Positions 60,325 through 64,000 of a stretch of DNA of 64,000 nt are shown one piece after another. This DNA comes from Manis javanica (Eukaryota > Chordata > Mammalia > Pholidota > Manidae), in the NCBI RefSeq assembly GCF_040802235.1, contig NC_133165.1, forward strand, positions 13,301,623 through 13,365,622, in the 5' to 3' direction. A model generated the notes under the pieces. It saw only the letters and a program-made list of their open reading frames with translations, was not told the DNA's origin and did no database searches. Numbering within the stretch: position 1 is the stretch's first letter; each line of letters starts with the position of its first letter. The translations under genes were made by a program, and so were the position numbers.

Positions 60325-60745
60325 CCTTGTATCCTAGAAGTTCTAAGACCTTGCCAAGTATGCTCCCACCTTGGGACTTTGCCCTTGTTTTCCCCTCTGC
60401 CTGGAACATTCTTGCCACAGATATCACTGCAGCTCAAACTCTCACATTCTTCAAGATTTTGTTGCAAAGATTTTTCTCAATGAGACCATCACTGCCCCTA
60501 GTGTCTCACCCAACTACCTCTGAGCACTCCCTACCCTCTTCTTCTATATATTTACAATATATTGTATGCCTTATAATGCTGTATATAGTTTCCTTGGTTT
60601 TTAATTTATTGCCTGACTCCCCCACCAGAACGTAAGCCCTGTAAGAATTGGGATTTGGGGTAGGTGGTGTCTGTGTTTTACTCTCTTGTATCTCCAGCAC
60701 AGTTGGCACTGAGAAGACACTGTATAATCTTGTAGAATGTTGAAT
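60325..60745 (+). repeat. L2 LINE 3' end
   Basis: One of the best preserved L2 copies here: 'ccttgggactttgcccttgt', 'tttcccctctgcctggaaca', 'ccagaacgtaagccctgtaa', 'ctcttgtatctccagcacag', 'ttggcactgagaagacactg' and 'tagaatgttgaatgaag'. Open frames at 60327-60772 are read through it and are not genes. Confidence 0.8.
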
Positions 60746-60749
60746 GAAG

Positions 60750-62746
60750 AAGATGGTGAAATAATAGATCAAATTTGAGAATCAACAAGCATTTTCTTTT
60801 CTTGCTGAAAAACACACCAGAGGGTTGCTTCTTGTGAAGCAAATGTCTGAAGATGCAGTATATGGACTATTCCTTTATTGTCACCACCAAGGTGGCCACA
60901 TCTTGAAACCAAGTTGCTCTTATTTAAATGATGAACTAAGGCTGAACAGTGAAATTCTATGAACTCAGGTAGAACTTGGATTATTTCAGTAACTGACAAG
61001 AAACAGGATTATACCTGAGGATCCTGCTGGCCACTGAAGAACATTTACCAAAATACTGATTACTTAAAACCACTGTATCAAGCTAGGGATTTTGTGACAA
61101 ACAAAGAATGCATACTCCAAAAGATAACCCACATACAGGAGTACTTCCACTCAACATCACATGACAATTTAGACATATGAATCATTGAAATAAATTGCAG
61201 GTCAAAAGCCAAAAGTGTATTATGACATACCTTGCCAATTTAAAAGAAAAGGTGAATCCCACTGTATCTTAAGAACTGACTCTAAGGATAGAAAAAAAAT
61301 TTTTGTAAATGTAACTATCAAACTGAAAAGCGCCTAAGAAATCATCTGTCTTGATTCTTTCCTTTGATAAATGTCTACCATGTATGACATAATGAAGAAT
61401 TGTTTGAGGAGTAAACTGTAGGAAATGAAGGCCAATTATATTATTTGCTGAATTCATATTAAGTAAAAGCAAAAGCATGAATAGAATTAGACCTCCTGAT
61501 TTCCACTCATAGCAAAGTAGTTCAAAAACTTGATGTAGAAACTGAAATGAAAATTATTATAAGAATTAATCAATTCTGAAATATAATCCTATCTTCTCTA
61601 AGTTCTAAAAATTATTATGAAGAAAGTAGACTAGAACAGTTTTTCCAAGGTTACCTTGACCATAAGATTTTTAAAAAATCCAGATTTCCAAGAGCCCCAC
61701 CATGGACCAAGCCAATAATTGACTGAAGGGGAGTAACCCCTGAAATCTGTATTTCTAACATGTACTTTGGGTAACGGTAAGATAAACCATCTGGGAAACA
61801 ATGGACAATGACCAGGTGGTTCCATTTCTTTTGACTGCACAACCAACCAATGATAGCTAAAAGACTATTTTTGCCATGAGATCTCTTATGAAGAGTAAAA
61901 AATAAAAAATGCCAAGATTTACTTCAGGTTGATTGAACGCCCACCATCCTGAGACAAATGTTTTCTCTATAATACTTCAATATTTTTCACTCAAGCCACA
62001 GAGGATATTTAGTTCTTTATTTCTCCCTGCCCTAATTTCCCTCTTCCTTTTTCTGAGTTTCTTGGTTTAAAGTCCTCAGAATCTATAGATAGCAGCAAAT
62101 TTTAATCTCAAAAAAATTCTAAGCCATCTGTAGTTAAGCTTGAGAGCATTAGAAATCTACATGAATTTGCCGAAATTCAAATACAATATCTACTTTCTCA
62201 AATATAGCTTATTTTATCTCAATAGATGTTCATTCATAGGGCTATGCTATCTTTAGATTCAAGTTTTATGTTTGTGGAGTTTATCTACCTTATTATTTTT
62301 TTTAATGCCAACTTATTAAAAAATGACCTGGTTGTAAACATATGAAGAAAAGTCTGTCCTATACACCAGTTCTCATAATGATTATTTCAATGTGTATATT
62401 TATTTTTATTTGAAACAATATATTCTAAAGCATTACTGGTTTGTCAAATTATCATACTTGATCTTTAACTTCACCTCTAGCTCCTTATAGACAAAAACTC
62501 CAGAAAAAAAAATGTTTCAGGTAAAATTTTACATAAAGCATTTATAGTCATCCCCAATAACATCATCACTACTTAACACTGCACAGGTGAGAAGTTAGAA
62601 TCAATTTTCCTTACTCTTAAGATGACCAAAATATAGAATAAAAACATAACATATTCAGCAAAAAAATGAACTAAGAAAATATACTAATTTCTTAAAGTAA
62701 GGGGTGATTTTTGAAAAGCTCTTCTCAAAAGTTTGCCAGAAATCTT
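60750..62746. other. Mostly unassigned stretch before the younger L1
   Basis: A possible MER20-type remnant lies at about 61690-61810 ('cctgaaatctgtatttctaa' followed by 'catgtactttgggtaac'). Apart from it I recognise no gene, RNA or repeat. Two overlapping 63-71 codon minus frames at 61631-61846 lie over that remnant. Confidence 0.35.
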
Positions 62747-63563
62747 GAGAGGGGGCAGAGCCAAGATGGCTGCATGAGTAGGACAGTGGGAATCTCCTCC
62801 CAAAAACATATATACTTTTGAAAATACAACAAATACAACTAATCCTAAAAGAGAGACCAGAAGACACAGGACAACAGCCAGACTACATCCACATCTGCGA
62901 GAACCCAGCACCTGGTGAAAGGGGTAAGATACAAGCCCCAGTCCGGCGGGACCCGAGGCCCCTCACCCCAGCTCCCGGAGGGAGGAGAGGAGTCAGAGCG
63001 GGAAGGGAGAGGGAGCCCAGGACTGCTAAACACCCAGCCCCAGTCATCTGCACCAGAGCGCAGACACAGTGCATGCGTGGAGGGCTGGAAACTAGGGAAA
63101 CAGGACAGCAAGACCTGTGAGTGATTCCCGAAGCCGGCGCCCCTGTGAAAAAGAAAAGTGAGTCCTTTTGGAAAGTCTTAAAGGGACAGGGTTGCCACAG
63201 CTGGACAGAAACATCCCAGGTCACAGTCCAGAAGCTGGAAATTCCAGGGAACTCTGGGTGCACTAACCCCCTGGGCAACAGCTCTGAGACCCCTCATGGA
63301 GGTAAACAGCCAAACAGCCCCCCGTCCATTACCCCCCTGGGGCCCTGCCATAGCAGAGTAGCAGCCTGAGGCTGGCCATACCCACAGCAAGGGAGCTTCC
63401 TCCATACTGGCCAGGCAAGACACAAAGACCCAATCTACACGCAATTACCCAACACAAGCCACTAGGGCTCGCAGTTGTCCCAGTAAAGAGGACAGGAGCA
63501 AGTGGAAAGCCTTAGTTCTCCCAGCTGACAGAAAGCCAATAGCTCACCATTGCACCTATCAAC
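62747..63563 (+). promoter_or_regulatory. L1 5' UTR of a younger copy
   Basis: The copy opens 'gagggggcagagccaagatg', the usual L1 5' start, so it is not 5'-truncated. L1 5' UTRs hold an internal Pol II promoter. This one is far less A+T-rich than its surroundings, and between about 62940 and 63145 about ten CpG dinucleotides survive, which suggests a fairly recent insertion. Words shared with the older copy at 15636 include 'caaatacaactaatcc' and 'gcccaggactgc'. Several open frames of 69-131 codons lie on both strands here because of the base composition. Confidence 0.88.
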
Positions 63564-64000
63564 ATGAAAAGGCAAAAAAAATTTGATCCACACAAGACTG
63601 ACCCAGACAGCTTCGACATCTGCTACATCTTCCCCTGAAAAGGAACCCGGGGAGATAGATTTAACCAGTCTTCCTGAAAAAGAATTCAAAACAGAAGTCA
63701 TAACCATGCTGATGGACTTGCAGAGAAATATGCAAGAACTAAGGAGGGAGAATACAGAAATAAAACAAGCTCTGGAAGGACTTCAAAACAGAATGGACAA
63801 GATGCAAGAGACCAGTAATGCACTAGAAAACAGAGAACAGGAATGCAGAGAGGCTGATGCAGAGAAAGATAAAAGGATCTCCAGGAATGAAAGAATTTTA
63901 AGAGAACTGAGTGACCAATTGAAATGGAACAATATCTGCATTATAGGGGTACCAGAAGAAGAAGAGAGGGAAACAGGGATAGAAAGTGTCTTTGAAAAAA
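63564..64000 (+). pseudogene. L1 ORF1p N-terminal part, apparently frameshifted at start
   Basis: ORF1p is the RNA-binding trimer of L1. The expected start ATG (63564-63566) is followed by an A-run, and its frame ends at TGA 63636-63638 after 24 codons. The frame one base over is open from before 63585 to the window end. It reads like ORF1p: 'TSSPEKEPGEIDLTSLPEKE', a heptad-like coiled coil ('MLMDLQRNMQELRRENTEIK', 'LEGLQNRMDKMQ') and the start of the RRM ('NNICIIGVPEEEER'). One extra A in the run at 63574-63581 would explain the break. A sequencing error in the homopolymer is also possible. Confidence 0.75.

Larger units (their letters stand above)
62747..64000 (+). mobile_element. Younger L1, 5' end, continues beyond window
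   Basis: Complete 5' UTR and about 430 bases of ORF1 are present, and the element runs off the right edge. Retained CpGs and a long undamaged ORF1 frame mark it as the youngest L1 here. Whether the rest is full length cannot be seen. The 5' flank ends 'ggtgatttttgaaaagctct'. The target duplication would lie outside the window. Confidence 0.9.

Noticed and set aside
62818..63124. Plus-strand 100- and 69-codon frames at the start of the younger L1
   Set aside because: They are inside the L1 5' UTR upstream of ORF1. Open frames there are expected from its composition and I know of no sense protein from it.
1..64000. CRISPR arrays, operons, tRNA genes, phage or plasmid features
   Set aside because: Nothing of the kind is visible. 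Repeat content is mammalian throughout and no tRNA cloverleaf or regularly spaced repeat array was seen.

Overview
The window is mammalian nuclear DNA and shows no convincing host gene. It is A+T-rich, has almost no long open reading frames, and is built mostly from retrotransposon debris: LINE-1 (L1) copies of several ages on both strands, L2 and MIR fragments, ERVL-MaLR and other retroviral LTRs, and hAT-type DNA transposon relics. The longest open frame (151 codons) lies inside a decayed L1 ORF2. The other 100-130 codon frames are about what chance gives in 64 kb read in six frames, and most overlap repeats. MIR, L2, MaLR and MER-type elements indicate a placental mammal. I saw no primate Alu, rodent B1/B2, carnivore tRNA-Lys SINE, ruminant BovB/Bov-tA or equine ERE. 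That fits a lineage with little recent SINE activity, but the species cannot be fixed from this window.

Layout. 1-2990: old repeats, including two LTR-like elements at 796-1600. 2995-5540: an L1 3' half on the plus strand, interrupted by a 301-bp LTR-like insert. 7440-9985: an L1 on the minus strand with a nested LTR-type fragment. 11340-13480: an old antisense L1 segment broken by a MaLR-type piece. 13795-15567: L2, a tandemly duplicated L2/MIR junction, a likely retroviral LTR and another MIR piece. 15636-20727: an almost full-span plus-strand L1 with a large internal deletion. 20834-23061: a hAT element with a target duplication, a MER20-like piece and two MaLR LTRs. 23327-23499: a U6 snRNA retropseudogene carrying an L1-like tail. 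25687-26664: a minus-strand provirus remnant with both LTRs. 33150-38690: an old L1 with its 5' region but no 3' end. 39440-43462: L2, LTR and MER5-type relics. 43463-51430: mostly unassigned sequence, including a short direct repeat with two POU octamers. 51430-52966: a 5'-truncated L1 with its 3' UTR. 53460-60745: L2 and MIR pieces and an (AT)n tract. 62747 to the end: the intact 5' end of a younger L1, with a CpG-containing 5' UTR and the start of ORF1, running off the window.

No set of genes works together here. The functional parts that can be read are those of mobile elements: L1 ORF1p and ORF2p remnants, LTR promoters and poly(A) signals, and a Pol III-derived U6 copy. I found no evidence of a new biological system. 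The observations most worth a second look are the U6/L1 chimera with its 17-bp target duplication, the two-LTR minus-strand provirus remnant with an internal 29-bp tandem repeat, the duplicated octamer motif, and the younger L1 promoter with its antisense open frame.
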